A stretch of 64,000 nucleotides of DNA from Rhizobium sophorae (GTDB lineage Bacteria > Pseudomonadota > Alphaproteobacteria > Rhizobiales > Rhizobiaceae), in NCBI RefSeq assembly GCF_013087515.1, contig NZ_JABFCN010000010.1, positions 1 to 64,000 of the forward strand, read 5' to 3'. Positions 41,119-50,455 of the stretch are shown piece after piece. Both the position numbers and the translations under genes were made by a program. The notes below the pieces were generated by a model, which made no database searches, was not told the DNA's origin, and saw nothing but the letters and a program-made list of their open reading frames with translations. Numbering within the stretch: position 1 is the first letter of the stretch; every line of letters starts with the position of its first letter.

Positions 41119-42134
41119 ACCTCGGCGGCATCGACGCTTGCCACCACCTTGCAGGGTCCGGCCGAGCGGCGCTCGATAATGCGCGAGGCGATCATGATGC
41201 GCCGCGCCGGCATGCCCGGCAGGCGTGGATTTTCGATGCGCTCGAGCAAAAGCCGCAGCCCGACCGCCCCGCATTCTTGCCCCTCCATCCTCACCGTCGT
41301 CAGCGCCGGCGAGATCTGCGTCGCCGGCGAGTAGTCGCCGAAACCGACGACCGAAATATCGTCGGGAATGCGGTATCCCTGACCGAGCAACTCGGAAACC
41401 ACGGTCAGGGCAAGCCCGTCATGGGCGCAGAAAAAAGCCGTCGGCCGGATGCCTTTTTCGGCGAGCGCCCGGAAGGCTGCGTTGAAGCCATTCTCTTCGT
41501 CGAACTGCATAACATGAAGCGCAACATCCGGATAACGTTCGGCGATTTCTCGGGCACCGTAATGCCGCTCCTGGCGGCCCCGCAGGCCCGGCATGCCATA
41601 GACGTACACGATGGACCGATGGCCGAGCCCGACCAGATACTCCAGCACCGCCTGCCCTGCCTCATGATCGGTGCCACCCACATGATCGATCTGTTCGAGC
41701 GCATCGACCCAGCCGAAACGCACGATCGGAACGCCGGTGGCACTCACCGCCGCCACTGCCTCCCGGGCATGTGGACCGACGAGCATCAGCCCGTCGCAGC
41801 TGCGCGCCAGCTCTTCCAGCTGACCGGAATCATGGGTCCAGCGTACGCGCAGCGTCATGCCAAGCCGATGAGCCTCGCGCTGCACACCGTTCTGCACCTG
41901 CATATAGAGCTCACTGTTGACCGCATCGAGATCGTGAAAGACAACCGCGACCTCGCCTGCAGCACCCTGCCCGGCGGGCTTGGTATAGCCAAGGCGCTGC
42001 GCCGTCTCGCGGATCAGTGCGCGCGTCTCCTCGCTGACGCCACTCTTGCCGGCAAGCGACCGCGATACCGCATATTTCGACAGGCCGACCTCCTTTGCGA
42101 TGGTCTGCAATGTAACCCGGCCTCTGCTTCCCAC
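41115..42134 (-). CDS. LacI-family transcriptional repressor
   Basis: A 339-residue LacI/GalR regulator. The N-terminal helix-turn-helix with hinge reads VTLQTIAKEVGLSKYAVSRS, with the hinge helix near residues 50-58; the rest is the periplasmic-binding-protein-like effector domain (DGLMLVGPHAR, GTDHEAGQAVLEYLVGLGHR, SVVGFGDYSPA). GTG at 42134 has GAGG six bases upstream and is preferred over ATG at 42149. It diverges from the oligosaccharide ABC operon starting at 42314 and likely represses it until a sugar ligand binds. Confidence 0.9.
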   Translation of the reverse strand: MGSRGRVTLQTIAKEVGLSKYAVSRSLAGKSGVSEETRALIRETAQRLGYTKPAGQGAAGEVAVVFHDLDAVNSELYMQVQNGVQREAHRLGMTLRVRWTHDSGQLEELARSCDGLMLVGPHAREAVAAVSATGVPIVRFGWVDALEQIDHVGGTDHEAGQAVLEYLVGLGHRSIVYVYGMPGLRGRQERHYGAREIAERYPDVALHVMQFDEENGFNAAFRALAEKGIRPTAFFCAHDGLALTVVSELLGQGYRIPDDISVVGFGDYSPATQISPALTTVRMEGQECGAVGLRLLLERIENPRLPGMPARRIMIASRIIERRSAGPCKVVASVDAAEV

Positions 42135-42313
42135 GTGACACCTCAGCATTCGATTGATGCGACGCTGGCTATATCAACCGCGCCACCAAAGCAAATTTTT
42201 ACACTAACGGAAACATAACGCTTTACCTAACAATATCCAAATGTAATCTTCCCCTCATCCCAGCCCGCAGCAAAAAATAATGATAAGGGCGCGGATTTTT
42301 GGAGGAGATCCCT

Positions 42314-44239
42314 ATGATCAAGCTGAAACGACGTGCGTTTCTGGCCGGGACATCGGCCGCCCTGATATTGCCGGCCCTGCCGGTTTTCGCCGCTGACTTC
42401 AAGGAAGCGGATATCTTGAAAACGAAGGTGTCAAGCGGCACCCTGCCGGCCCTGAAGGACCGGCTTCCTGAAAATCCGCTCGTCGTCAAACCGGTCGAAA
42501 GCGTCGGCAAATACGGCGGCGACTGGAACATGGCGCTCGTCGGCGGCGGGTCGCTGTCGATGCTGTTCCGCTATCAAGCCTACGAGCCGCTGCTGCGCTA
42601 TACGCCCGACTGGTCTGGCGTAACGCTGAATGTCGCCGAGTCCTTTGAGGGCGACGCCGAGTCCAAGGTCTATACGATCCGCCTGCGCAAGGGCATGAAA
42701 TGGTCGGACGGCCATCCCTATACCACCGCCGACATCAAGTTCTGGTACGACACCGTTTTCACCGACAAGCGCGTCGCCTTTGTCGGCCAGGATCACTGGA
42801 AGTCCGGCGGCAAGCCGGCCAAGCTGGAGATCGTCGACGAGCAGACCTTCAAGGTCACCTTCGACAAGCCGAACGGCCTGTTCCCGCTGCAGGTCGCCTG
42901 GGCAAACAACGACCAGACGACGCGCACGCCGAAACATTATCTCGAGCAGTTCCACATCGACTTCAATCCGAAGGCCGATGAACTCGCCAAGCAACGCGGC
43001 TTCGAAAGCTGGATCGCTTCCTTCCAGGCGGCCGCCGGTTTCCAGGATGACAACGCCTTCTTCCTGAACTCCTCGAAGAAGCCCTGCGTGCATGCCTGGA
43101 TGTTCACCATAGCGCCCGGCGAAAACACCGAACGCGCCGTTGCCGAGCGCAATCCTTACTATTGGAAGGTCGATACCGAGGGCAACCAGCTGCCCTATAT
43201 GGACCGTATCGTCTACCAGATGGTCGCCGACCCGCAGGTTCTGCTGTTGAAGGCCATGCAGGGCGAAGTCGACCTGATGGACCAGTATATCGCCACGCCG
43301 AACAACAAGTCGGTTCTCTACGATGCGCGTGAGCAGGGCGGTTATGATTTCTACACACTGACCTCGACCGAGGCCAATGTGATGAATTTCATCTTCAACC
43401 TGAACCACAATGACGAGACCAAGCGGAAGCTCTTCCGGAACAAGGATTTCCGTGCGGCACTCTCGACCGCGCTCGACCGGCAGTCGCTGATCGATGCAGT
43501 GCTTGTTGGTCAGGGGGCGCCTGCCCAGCCGTCGATCAAGAAGGAAGACCCGCTTTACAACGAGCAGCTCGCCACGCAGTTCACGGCCTATGACGTCGAC
43601 AAGGCGAATGCCATGCTCGATCAGATCGTGCCGAAGCGCGACGACCAGAACTTCCGCCTCGACGAAAAGGGCCGCCGCCTGACAATCATCTTCGAGATCG
43701 ACCAGGCGCGCGCCGTTTTCCTCGATCTCTTCCAGCTGGTGATCCCGATGTTCCAGGCGGTCGGCATCGATGCGCAGATGCGCTCGATGGACCGTTCGCT
43801 CTGGGAGACGCGCGTCCGCCAGGGCCGTGATTTCGATGCGACCGCCCACCAGTTCGGCGCAAACGGCGGCGTCGCCGCCATGCTCGACCCACGCTACTAC
43901 GTGCCGACCGATGCCAACGCCATGTATGCCCCGGCCTGGCAACTCTGGTATCGCGACCGCGCCAATGCCAATGCCGAAGAGCCGCCGGAAAGCACGAAGA
44001 ACCAGCTTGCGCTCTACGACAAGCTGAAGGCGACCTCCGACGCATCAGGCCAGCGCGAGGTCATGAAGCAGATCCTGCAAGGCGCCGCCGACAATTTCTA
44101 TGTCTTCGGCATTTCGCTGCCGCCCGATGGATACGGCATTGTCAAGAACAACATGAAGAACATCACGAAGATCATGCCGAACTCCTTCGGCTGGCCGACG
44201 CCTGCTCCGACCATGCCGGAGCAGTTCTACAAGGTCTGA
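42314..44239 (+). CDS. ABC transporter substrate-binding protein, Opp/Dpp family (SBP_bac_5)
   Basis: A 641-residue exported binding protein. The N-terminus LKRRAFLAGTSAALILPALP has a twin-arginine motif and hydrophobic core with cleavage after VFAA, suggesting Tat export. Family-5 signatures follow (FRYQAYEPLLRY, RLRKGMKWSDGHPYTTADIK). It is longer than peptide-binding proteins (about 540) and like family-5 proteins that bind oligosaccharides. GGAGGAG precedes the ATG. It is the first gene of the 42-54 kb operon, followed by a hairpin. Confidence 0.88.
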   Translation: MIKLKRRAFLAGTSAALILPALPVFAADFKEADILKTKVSSGTLPALKDRLPENPLVVKPVESVGKYGGDWNMALVGGGSLSMLFRYQAYEPLLRYTPDWSGVTLNVAESFEGDAESKVYTIRLRKGMKWSDGHPYTTADIKFWYDTVFTDKRVAFVGQDHWKSGGKPAKLEIVDEQTFKVTFDKPNGLFPLQVAWANNDQTTRTPKHYLEQFHIDFNPKADELAKQRGFESWIASFQAAAGFQDDNAFFLNSSKKPCVHAWMFTIAPGENTERAVAERNPYYWKVDTEGNQLPYMDRIVYQMVADPQVLLLKAMQGEVDLMDQYIATPNNKSVLYDAREQGGYDFYTLTSTEANVMNFIFNLNHNDETKRKLFRNKDFRAALSTALDRQSLIDAVLVGQGAPAQPSIKKEDPLYNEQLATQFTAYDVDKANAMLDQIVPKRDDQNFRLDEKGRRLTIIFEIDQARAVFLDLFQLVIPMFQAVGIDAQMRSMDRSLWETRVRQGRDFDATAHQFGANGGVAAMLDPRYYVPTDANAMYAPAWQLWYRDRANANAEEPPESTKNQLALYDKLKATSDASGQREVMKQILQGAADNFYVFGISLPPDGYGIVKNNMKNITKIMPNSFGWPTPAPTMPEQFYKV

Positions 44240-44265
44240 AGACCTTTATTCCAGGAGCCTAGTTA

Positions 44266-44307
44266 GGCGCCGGCCCCGCCGGTTGGCGCCGAGGCCCTTT
44301 TTTGCCG
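44266..44307 (+). terminator. attenuating hairpin after the binding-protein gene
   Basis: GGCGC/GCGCC with inner CGGC/GCCG forms a stem (44266-44290) followed by GAGGCCC and TTTTTT. It starts 26 bp after the binding-protein stop and may partly end transcription or protect the upstream mRNA, giving more binding protein than downstream products. Confidence 0.6.
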
Positions 44308-44315
44308 ATGATTGG

Positions 44316-46433
44316 ATGAAGACGATGCTCGATGCCAGAAAACAGAATACCCACATGCTGAGGACGCCGGACTGGTTCAAGACGGCGACCCGCTGGACCC
44401 AGCTGACCTTCGTGGAAGACGATCCGGAGAAATACGACCCGGCCTTCTGGGTCGACGTCTTCAAGCGCACGAAATCGAACGCGGTCTGCCTCAGCGCCGG
44501 CGGCTACATTGCCTATTATCCGAGCGAAGTGCCCTACCATTATGTGAGCAAGTATCTCGGCGACAAGGATATCTTCGGCGCGCTCGTCGATGCCGCTCGC
44601 AAACTCGATATGCATGTCATGGCCCGCGTCGACCCGCATGCTATCCATGACGATGCCGCCAAAGCCCATCCCGAATGGGTGATGATCAATGCCGACGGCA
44701 CGCCGCGCCGTCACTGGGCCTATCCCGATGTCTGGGTGACCAATGCCTATGGCGACTACAACACCGTCTTCATGCCTGAGGTGGTCAAGGAGATCGTCCG
44801 CAAATACGATATCGATGCGGTCTTCGCCAATCGCTGGCAGGGCCACGGCGTCGATTATAGCGAAGACAGCGCCCGCCGCTTCAAGGACATGTCCGGCCAC
44901 GCCCTGCCTGTAAAACCCGACGCCGAGGATCCCGCCTGGCAGGCCTGGGTGCAATGGCGCCGCCGCGTGCTCACCGACATGATCGCGCAATGGGACGATG
45001 CCGTCAAAGCGATCCGTCCGCATGCGAGCTTCATTCCGAACATGGGCGGCGCGTCTCTGATGGAATTCGACCTCTCGGTCATCGCCAGGCACTGCCCCTT
45101 CCTCGTCGTCGACCATCAGGGCCGCAAGGGCCTCGAGCTCGGCTGGTCGGCTGGCCGCAACGGCAAGCGCATCCGCGCCACCTTCCCCGACCGCCCGGTC
45201 GTACTGATCACCTCGATCGGCCCGGAGGAGGAATATCGCTGGAAGGACGCCGTCACCTCGGGCGAGGAGATGCAGCTCTGGATCAATGACGGCACCGCCC
45301 ACGGCCTCTACGCCTGGTTCACCAAGTTCAACGGTGTCGTGCCCGACAAACGCTGGGTCGAGCCGGTGGCCGACGCATTCGGCCTGCAGGCAGCCGTCGA
45401 GCCAGTGCTGGAAAGTATGAAGCCGACCGCCGAAATCGCCGTCATCGATCCCTCGACGACGCTGCGCCACTGGGCGCCGGAAGAACGGCATTCCGCAGAG
45501 AAGCACGATCTCGGTCTCTACCACGCCCTCGTTGAAGCCCGCCTGCCCTTCGAGCTGCTTTCGGACCAAGTGCTGACCGATGAAAACCTCGACCGCTTCA
45601 AGCTGATCATTCTCGCCAACGCCTCCTGCCTTTCGGATGTGCAGAACGCGGCGATCCGCGCCTATGTCGATCGCGGCGGCAGCGTCATTTCCTCCTACGA
45701 GACGTCGCTGCGTGACGAATTCGGCAAGAAGCGTGACGAATTCGGTCTGGCCGACGTGCTCGGCGCCAGATACGTCTCCGGCCCGCGCGGCATCGTCAAG
45801 AACACCTATGTTGCCCTTTCCGGCGATCACCCGATCAATCGGGGTTTCGACGGCGCCGAACGCATCATGGGCGGCACCCGCCTGATCCACGCCGAGCCGT
45901 CGGCCGATGCAAAGACTCCCTTCCTCTACGTACCCGACTTTCCCGATCTGCCGATGGAAGAAGTCTATCCGCGTGAAGACCCGAAAGGTGCTGCCGTCAT
46001 CGCCCGCGAGACTGGCAAGGGCGGCCGCACGGTCTATATTCCCTGGAACATCGGCGAGATCTTCTGGGAGGTCTTTGCGGTCGACCACGCCCGTCTCATC
46101 GCCAACGCCGTCCATTGGGCACTCGGCAAGACGCCGCGCGTCACCGTCAAGGGCAAGGGCGTCGTCGATCTGGCGTTGCGCGAAAACGATGAGGGCCTGG
46201 CGCTCAGCCTCTTCAACCTCACCAATCCGATGATGATGAAAGGCCCGATTCGCGACAATTACCCTCTGGCAGCGCAGACCGTTTCGGTGGAGATTCCGGA
46301 GGGCCGATCGGTGGCGAAGGCTTGGCTCGTTGTTGCCGATCGCGCCGCAAGCTTCAGCTTCGGGAATGGCCGCGCGCAGGTGGAGGTGCCAGCTATCGAT
46401 CGGCTGGAGGTCCTGCATCTCACCTGGAAATGA
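44316..46433 (+). CDS. glycoside-hydrolase-like protein with beta-galactosidase trimerisation-type domain
   Basis: A protein of about 705 residues with no signal peptide. The N-terminal half looks like the TIM barrel of hypothetical glycosyl hydrolase group 6 (CLSAGGYIAYYPSEVPYHY, MARVDPHAIHD, YDIDAVFANRWQGHG); residues about 380-560 resemble a GH42 trimerisation/GATase-like domain (AYVDRGGSVISSYETSLRDE), and a small C-terminal beta domain follows. The catalytic acids cannot be named with confidence. Start uncertain: ATG 44316, ATG 44325 or TTG 44283. It lies between the binding protein and permeases, so it probably acts on the imported compound in the cytoplasm. Confidence 0.7.
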   Translation: MKTMLDARKQNTHMLRTPDWFKTATRWTQLTFVEDDPEKYDPAFWVDVFKRTKSNAVCLSAGGYIAYYPSEVPYHYVSKYLGDKDIFGALVDAARKLDMHVMARVDPHAIHDDAAKAHPEWVMINADGTPRRHWAYPDVWVTNAYGDYNTVFMPEVVKEIVRKYDIDAVFANRWQGHGVDYSEDSARRFKDMSGHALPVKPDAEDPAWQAWVQWRRRVLTDMIAQWDDAVKAIRPHASFIPNMGGASLMEFDLSVIARHCPFLVVDHQGRKGLELGWSAGRNGKRIRATFPDRPVVLITSIGPEEEYRWKDAVTSGEEMQLWINDGTAHGLYAWFTKFNGVVPDKRWVEPVADAFGLQAAVEPVLESMKPTAEIAVIDPSTTLRHWAPEERHSAEKHDLGLYHALVEARLPFELLSDQVLTDENLDRFKLIILANASCLSDVQNAAIRAYVDRGGSVISSYETSLRDEFGKKRDEFGLADVLGARYVSGPRGIVKNTYVALSGDHPINRGFDGAERIMGGTRLIHAEPSADAKTPFLYVPDFPDLPMEEVYPREDPKGAAVIARETGKGGRTVYIPWNIGEIFWEVFAVDHARLIANAVHWALGKTPRVTVKGKGVVDLALRENDEGLALSLFNLTNPMMMKGPIRDNYPLAAQTVSVEIPEGRSVAKAWLVVADRAASFSFGNGRAQVEVPAIDRLEVLHLTWK

Positions 46434-46537
46434 GATGACACGCGACGGAGGAGCGCTTTCGGCCTGGAGGGCCGAAGGCGGGTGAAGATCCGGGGGAAGC
46501 GCGTCACGGCGTTCCCGACGGGAGGAGAAACGTTTCA

Positions 46538-47524
46538 ATGCTTGGCTATATCTTCAAGCGCGTGCTCTACATGATCCCGACCTTGTTTGGCATGTCGCTG
46601 ATCTCGTTCCTGATCATCCAGCTGCCGCCGGGTGACTATCTGACGTCGATGATCGCCACCATGAGCGACAGCGGCCAGACCGTCGATCCCGCGCAGATCG
46701 AGCGGCTGAAGGAAATCTACGGCTTCGACGACCCCTTCTATATCCAATATCTGAAATGGATCTGGGGCATCGTCAGCCGCGGCGACTTCGGCTACTCCTT
46801 CGAATGGGGCCGGCCCGTCTCCGGGCTGATCTGGGGCCGCATGGGCTCGACGCTGGTGATCTCGCTCTTGAGCCTGCTCTTCGTCTGGATCGTGGCTTTG
46901 CCGATCGGCATCTATTCCGCTGTCCGCCGCCACTCCGTCGGCGATCATGTCTTCACATTTCTAGGCTTCATCGGCCTTGCGGTGCCGAACTTCATCCTGG
47001 CGCTGACGCTGATGTACATCGCCTATAAATATCTCGGCCAGAGCGTCGGCGGACTGATCTCGCCGGAATATGCCGAGGCGCCCTGGAGCCTCGCCAAGGT
47101 CGGCGATTTCCTCGCCCATCTCTGGATCCCGATCATCATCATCGGCGCATCCGGAACGGCAGCGATGATCCGCATCTTGCGCGCCAACCTGACCGACGAA
47201 CTGCACAAGCCCTATGTCGTCACCGCCCGCGCCAAGGGACTGCCGGAATACAAGGTGATCCTCAAATATCCGGTCAGAATCGCGCTCAATCCCTTCGTCT
47301 CGGCGATCGGCTGGGTGCTGCCGCATCTCGTCTCCGGCGTGACGATCACCGCCATCGTGCTGAACCTTCCGACGGCCGGCCCGCTGCTTTTCCGCGCGCT
47401 GATCTCGCAGGACATGTATCTCGCCGGCAGTTTCATCCTGCTTTTGAGCGCGCTGACCCTCGTCGGCATGCTGCTGTCGGATCTGCTACTGGCGCTGCTC
47501 GATCCGCGCATCCGGTTCAATTGA
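46538..47524 (+). CDS. ABC transporter permease, DppB/OppB type
   Basis: A 328-residue inner-membrane protein with about six helices. The N-terminus MLGYIFKRVLYMIPTLFGMS is the OppB/DppB hallmark; the cytoplasmic coupling loop contains ARAKGLPEYKVILKYPVRIA (EAA-type motif). It would form the channel with the next gene product. GGGAGGAG precedes the ATG. It stands 104 bp after the glycosidase-like gene; the gap looks like leader sequence without a clear terminator. Confidence 0.92.
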   Translation: MLGYIFKRVLYMIPTLFGMSLISFLIIQLPPGDYLTSMIATMSDSGQTVDPAQIERLKEIYGFDDPFYIQYLKWIWGIVSRGDFGYSFEWGRPVSGLIWGRMGSTLVISLLSLLFVWIVALPIGIYSAVRRHSVGDHVFTFLGFIGLAVPNFILALTLMYIAYKYLGQSVGGLISPEYAEAPWSLAKVGDFLAHLWIPIIIIGASGTAAMIRILRANLTDELHKPYVVTARAKGLPEYKVILKYPVRIALNPFVSAIGWVLPHLVSGVTITAIVLNLPTAGPLLFRALISQDMYLAGSFILLLSALTLVGMLLSDLLLALLDPRIRFN

Positions 47525-47534
47525 GGGGAATGCG

Positions 47535-48725
47535 ATGAGCACGCACGAAACCTTCGGAAACCACACCGGACCCCTCCACGTCGTCGCCGACGGCCCCTCG
47601 ATCAGCCCGCTGAAACAGGGCAAGACCGTCTCGACCGCCGCGATCGGCCCCTGGCGGCTGGTCGCCGGCAAACTCATCCGCCAGAAAGTGGCGATGGTGG
47701 CCGGCGCTATCATCCTCTTCCTCTATCTGGTCGGCCTCTTCGCCGAATTCCTGGCGCCTGCTTTGCCGATGACCTCGCGACCGCAATATACCTATGCCCC
47801 GCCGCAGGGCTTCAGCTTCTTCGTCGAAAAGCCGGACGGCAGCTCGGAATTCAATTTCCATGTGAAGGGCTACAAGGTCGAGATCGACAAGGTGGCGCTG
47901 CGCCGCACTTTCGTCGTCGACGACACCAAGGTCGTCCCGATCGGCTTCTTCGTCAAAGGCGCAGCTTATAACCTCTGGGGGCTGATCCCGATGAACCGGC
48001 ACCTGATCGGCCCCCTCAACCAGAACGACCCGATGTATCTGCTTGGCGCCGACCGGCTCGGCCGCGACGTCTTCTCGCGCCTCGTCTACGGCACGCGCGT
48101 ATCCATGTCGATCGGCCTCGTCGGCGTCGCGATGTCGCTGATCCTGGGTGTCGTGCTCGGCTCGATCTCCGGCTTCTACGGCGGCTGGGTGGATACGCTG
48201 ATCCAGCGTGTCATCGAGGTCGTCAGTGCCATGCCGACCATCCCACTGTGGCTCGGCCTGGCGGCGGCGATCCCGCTGACATGGTCGCCGGTCAATGTCT
48301 ATTTCGTCATAACGATCATCGTCTCGCTGCTCGGCTGGACCAGCCTGGCGCGGGAAGTGCGCGGCCGGTTCCTGGCACTGCGCAGCGAGGATTTCGTCGT
48401 TGCCGCCCGGCTGGACGGATCGAGCGAGACGCGGCTGATCTTCCGCCATATCCTGCCCTCGCTGACGAGCCATATCCTTGCGGTCGTCACACTGGCCGTG
48501 CCGACCATGATCGTCGCCGAGACCTCGCTGTCCTTCCTCGGCATCGGCCTCAAGCCGCCGGTCGTCAGCTGGGGCGTGCTGCTGCAGGACGCCCAGAACA
48601 TCCGCACCGTCGCCACCGCGCCGTGGCTCCTGATCTGGCCGTCGCTCGCAGTCGTCGTCGCCGTCCTGTCCTTCAATTTCTTCGGCGACGGCCTGCGCGA
48701 TGCCGCCGACCCCTATGACAATTGA
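47535..48725 (+). CDS. ABC transporter permease, DppC/OppC type with periplasmic insertion
   Basis: A 396-residue permease, about 90-100 residues longer than usual DppC. The extra part lies between helix 1 (VAGAIILFLYLVGLFAEFLAP) and the family motif GADRLGRDVFSRL: about 100 residues that should face the periplasm (SRPQYTYAPPQGFSFF, VKGYKVEIDKVALRR). The coupling loop reads AARLDGSSETRLIFRHILPS. Similar insertions occur in YejE-like and some oligosaccharide-type permeases. It partners the DppB-type protein ten bases upstream. Confidence 0.9.
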   Translation: MSTHETFGNHTGPLHVVADGPSISPLKQGKTVSTAAIGPWRLVAGKLIRQKVAMVAGAIILFLYLVGLFAEFLAPALPMTSRPQYTYAPPQGFSFFVEKPDGSSEFNFHVKGYKVEIDKVALRRTFVVDDTKVVPIGFFVKGAAYNLWGLIPMNRHLIGPLNQNDPMYLLGADRLGRDVFSRLVYGTRVSMSIGLVGVAMSLILGVVLGSISGFYGGWVDTLIQRVIEVVSAMPTIPLWLGLAAAIPLTWSPVNVYFVITIIVSLLGWTSLAREVRGRFLALRSEDFVVAARLDGSSETRLIFRHILPSLTSHILAVVTLAVPTMIVAETSLSFLGIGLKPPVVSWGVLLQDAQNIRTVATAPWLLIWPSLAVVVAVLSFNFFGDGLRDAADPYDN

Positions 48726-48735
48726 GGAGGAAACC

Positions 48736-50445
48736 ATGACCGATCTTTCAGACGACGTCGTTCTCTCCGTCGAAAACCTCTCGATCGATTTCAGGCTGCG
48801 CACCCACATCCTGCACGCCGTCGAAAATGTCAGCTTCGAGCTGAAGCGCGGTGAGACGCTCTGCCTCGTCGGCGAAAGCGGCTCCGGCAAAAGCGTCACT
48901 GCCCGCTCGCTGCTGCAGATCGTCGACAGCCCCGGCCGCATCGTTTCCGGCCGCATCCTGCTCAACAACGGCGACGGGATCACCGATATCGCCGCGTTGA
49001 AGCCGTCGGATCGGGCAATGCGCGCCATCCGCGGCCGCCGCATCGGCCTGATTTTTCAGGAGCCGATGAGCTCGCTGTCGCCGGTGCACACCATCGGCTC
49101 GCAGATCATCGAGGCGGTGCGCCTGCACAGCAATCTCGACCAGCGCGCCGCCCGCGAAAGGACCGTCGAACTGCTGCGCCAAGTCGAAATTCCGAATCCG
49201 GACAAGATGGCCGACCGTTATACGTTCGAATTCTCCGGCGGCATGCGCCAACGCGCCATGATCGCCATGGCGCTTGCCGGCAATCCCGATATTCTCATCG
49301 CCGACGAACCGACGACGGCGCTCGACGTCACCACCCAGGCCGAGATCCTCGACCTGATCAAACGCCTGCAGGTCGAGCGCGGCATGGCCATGCTGCTCAT
49401 CACCCATGACATGGGGATCGTCGCCGAAGTGGCAGACGACGTCGCCGTCATGCGCTTCGGCCGTATCGTCGAGCGCGGGCCGGTCGATACAATCTACCAC
49501 GCCGCCGAACATCCCTATACCCGCCAACTACTCGCCTCGACGGTCAAGCTCACCCACCATGTCGAAGGCAGGCTGCCCGCTGTGGCGCTGTCGCCGCAGG
49601 CACCGCAACCGATCCTGTCCGTCCGTAACCTCAGTAAGATCTATGGCTGGCACGGCAAATCAAACACGCTGCGCGCCGTCGATGACGCCAGCTTCGATCT
49701 CTATCCCGGCGAAAACCTCGGTATCGTCGGCGAAAGCGGCTCCGGCAAGACGACGCTCGGCCGCCTGATCCTGCGCACCGTCGAGCCGACATCGGGCAGC
49801 ATCACCTATCGCGGCAGGGACGGCGGCGAGATCGACGTCACGAAACTCACCAAGCGCGAACTCCGCACTTTCCACCGCGAAGTCCGCCTGGTTTTCCAGG
49901 ATCCGTTCGCCTCGCTCAATCCGCGCATGACCGTCAAGGAGGTGATCGGCGATCCGCTTGTTGTCAACGGGCTGGCCAAGGGCAAGGCACTGGAGGACCG
50001 CGTCGCCGAACTGATGCGCCTCGTCGGCCTCGATCCGATGGGCATGGAGCGCTACCCGCATGCCTTCTCCGGCGGCCAGCGCCAGCGCATCGGCATCGCC
50101 CGCGCCCTTGCACTTGACCCGCGCATCATCATCGCAGACGAGGCGACGTCGGCGCTCGACGTCTCGATCCGCAGCCAGATCCTCGACCTGCTGCTCGATA
50201 TCCGCCAGCGGCTGAACCTGAGCTTCATCTTCATCTCGCACGACATTTCGGTCGTGCGTTATTTTTGCGATCGCGTCGCCGTCATGCATCGCGGCAAAAT
50301 CGTCGAACTTGGTGAGGCAGAACAGATCTGCACCGCTCCCGAAGAGGCCTACACCAAGAGCCTCATCTCCGCCGTTCCCAATCCCGACCCTCGCGACAAG
50401 CGCATGCTGCACCGGCATCGTTTCGTCGCGCCTGCCACTATCTAA
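48736..50445 (+). CDS. ABC transporter double ATPase, DppD-DppF fusion
   Basis: A 569-residue protein with two complete ATP-binding domains joined in one chain. Domain 1: Walker [11 protein letters not shown], signature [16 protein letters not shown], Walker [13 protein letters not shown]. Domain 2 (from about residue 290): [38 protein letters not shown]. Each is followed by an oligopeptide/dipeptide-type C-terminal segment. GAGGAGG precedes the ATG at 48736, 10 bp after the DppC-type gene. It powers the transporter encoded by the previous genes. Confidence 0.93.
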   Translation: MTDLSDDVVLSVENLSIDFRLRTHILHAVENVSFELKRGETLCLVGESGSGKSVTARSLLQIVDSPGRIVSGRILLNNGDGITDIAALKPSDRAMRAIRGRRIGLIFQEPMSSLSPVHTIGSQIIEAVRLHSNLDQRAARERTVELLRQVEIPNPDKMADRYTFEFSGGMRQRAMIAMALAGNPDILIADEPTTALDVTTQAEILDLIKRLQVERGMAMLLITHDMGIVAEVADDVAVMRFGRIVERGPVDTIYHAAEHPYTRQLLASTVKLTHHVEGRLPAVALSPQAPQPILSVRNLSKIYGWHGKSNTLRAVDDASFDLYPGENLGIVGESGSGKTTLGRLILRTVEPTSGSITYRGRDGGEIDVTKLTKRELRTFHREVRLVFQDPFASLNPRMTVKEVIGDPLVVNGLAKGKALEDRVAELMRLVGLDPMGMERYPHAFSGGQRQRIGIARALALDPRIIIADEATSALDVSIRSQILDLLLDIRQRLNLSFIFISHDISVVRYFCDRVAVMHRGKIVELGEAEQICTAPEEAYTKSLISAVPNPDPRDKRMLHRHRFVAPATI

Positions 50446-50455
50446 GGACGATCCC

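Noticed and set aside
42150..42313. LacI operator before the carbohydrate operon
   Set aside because: TTGAT-N14-ATCAA and repeated TAACG words are present, but none forms the compact CG-centred palindrome expected of LacI-family sites, so no feature was called.
44259..46538. A 759-codon open frame on the minus strand opposite the glycosidase-like gene
   Set aside because: It has no family motifs, no ribosome site and mirrors the high-GC codon pattern of the plus-strand gene, which has clear domains.
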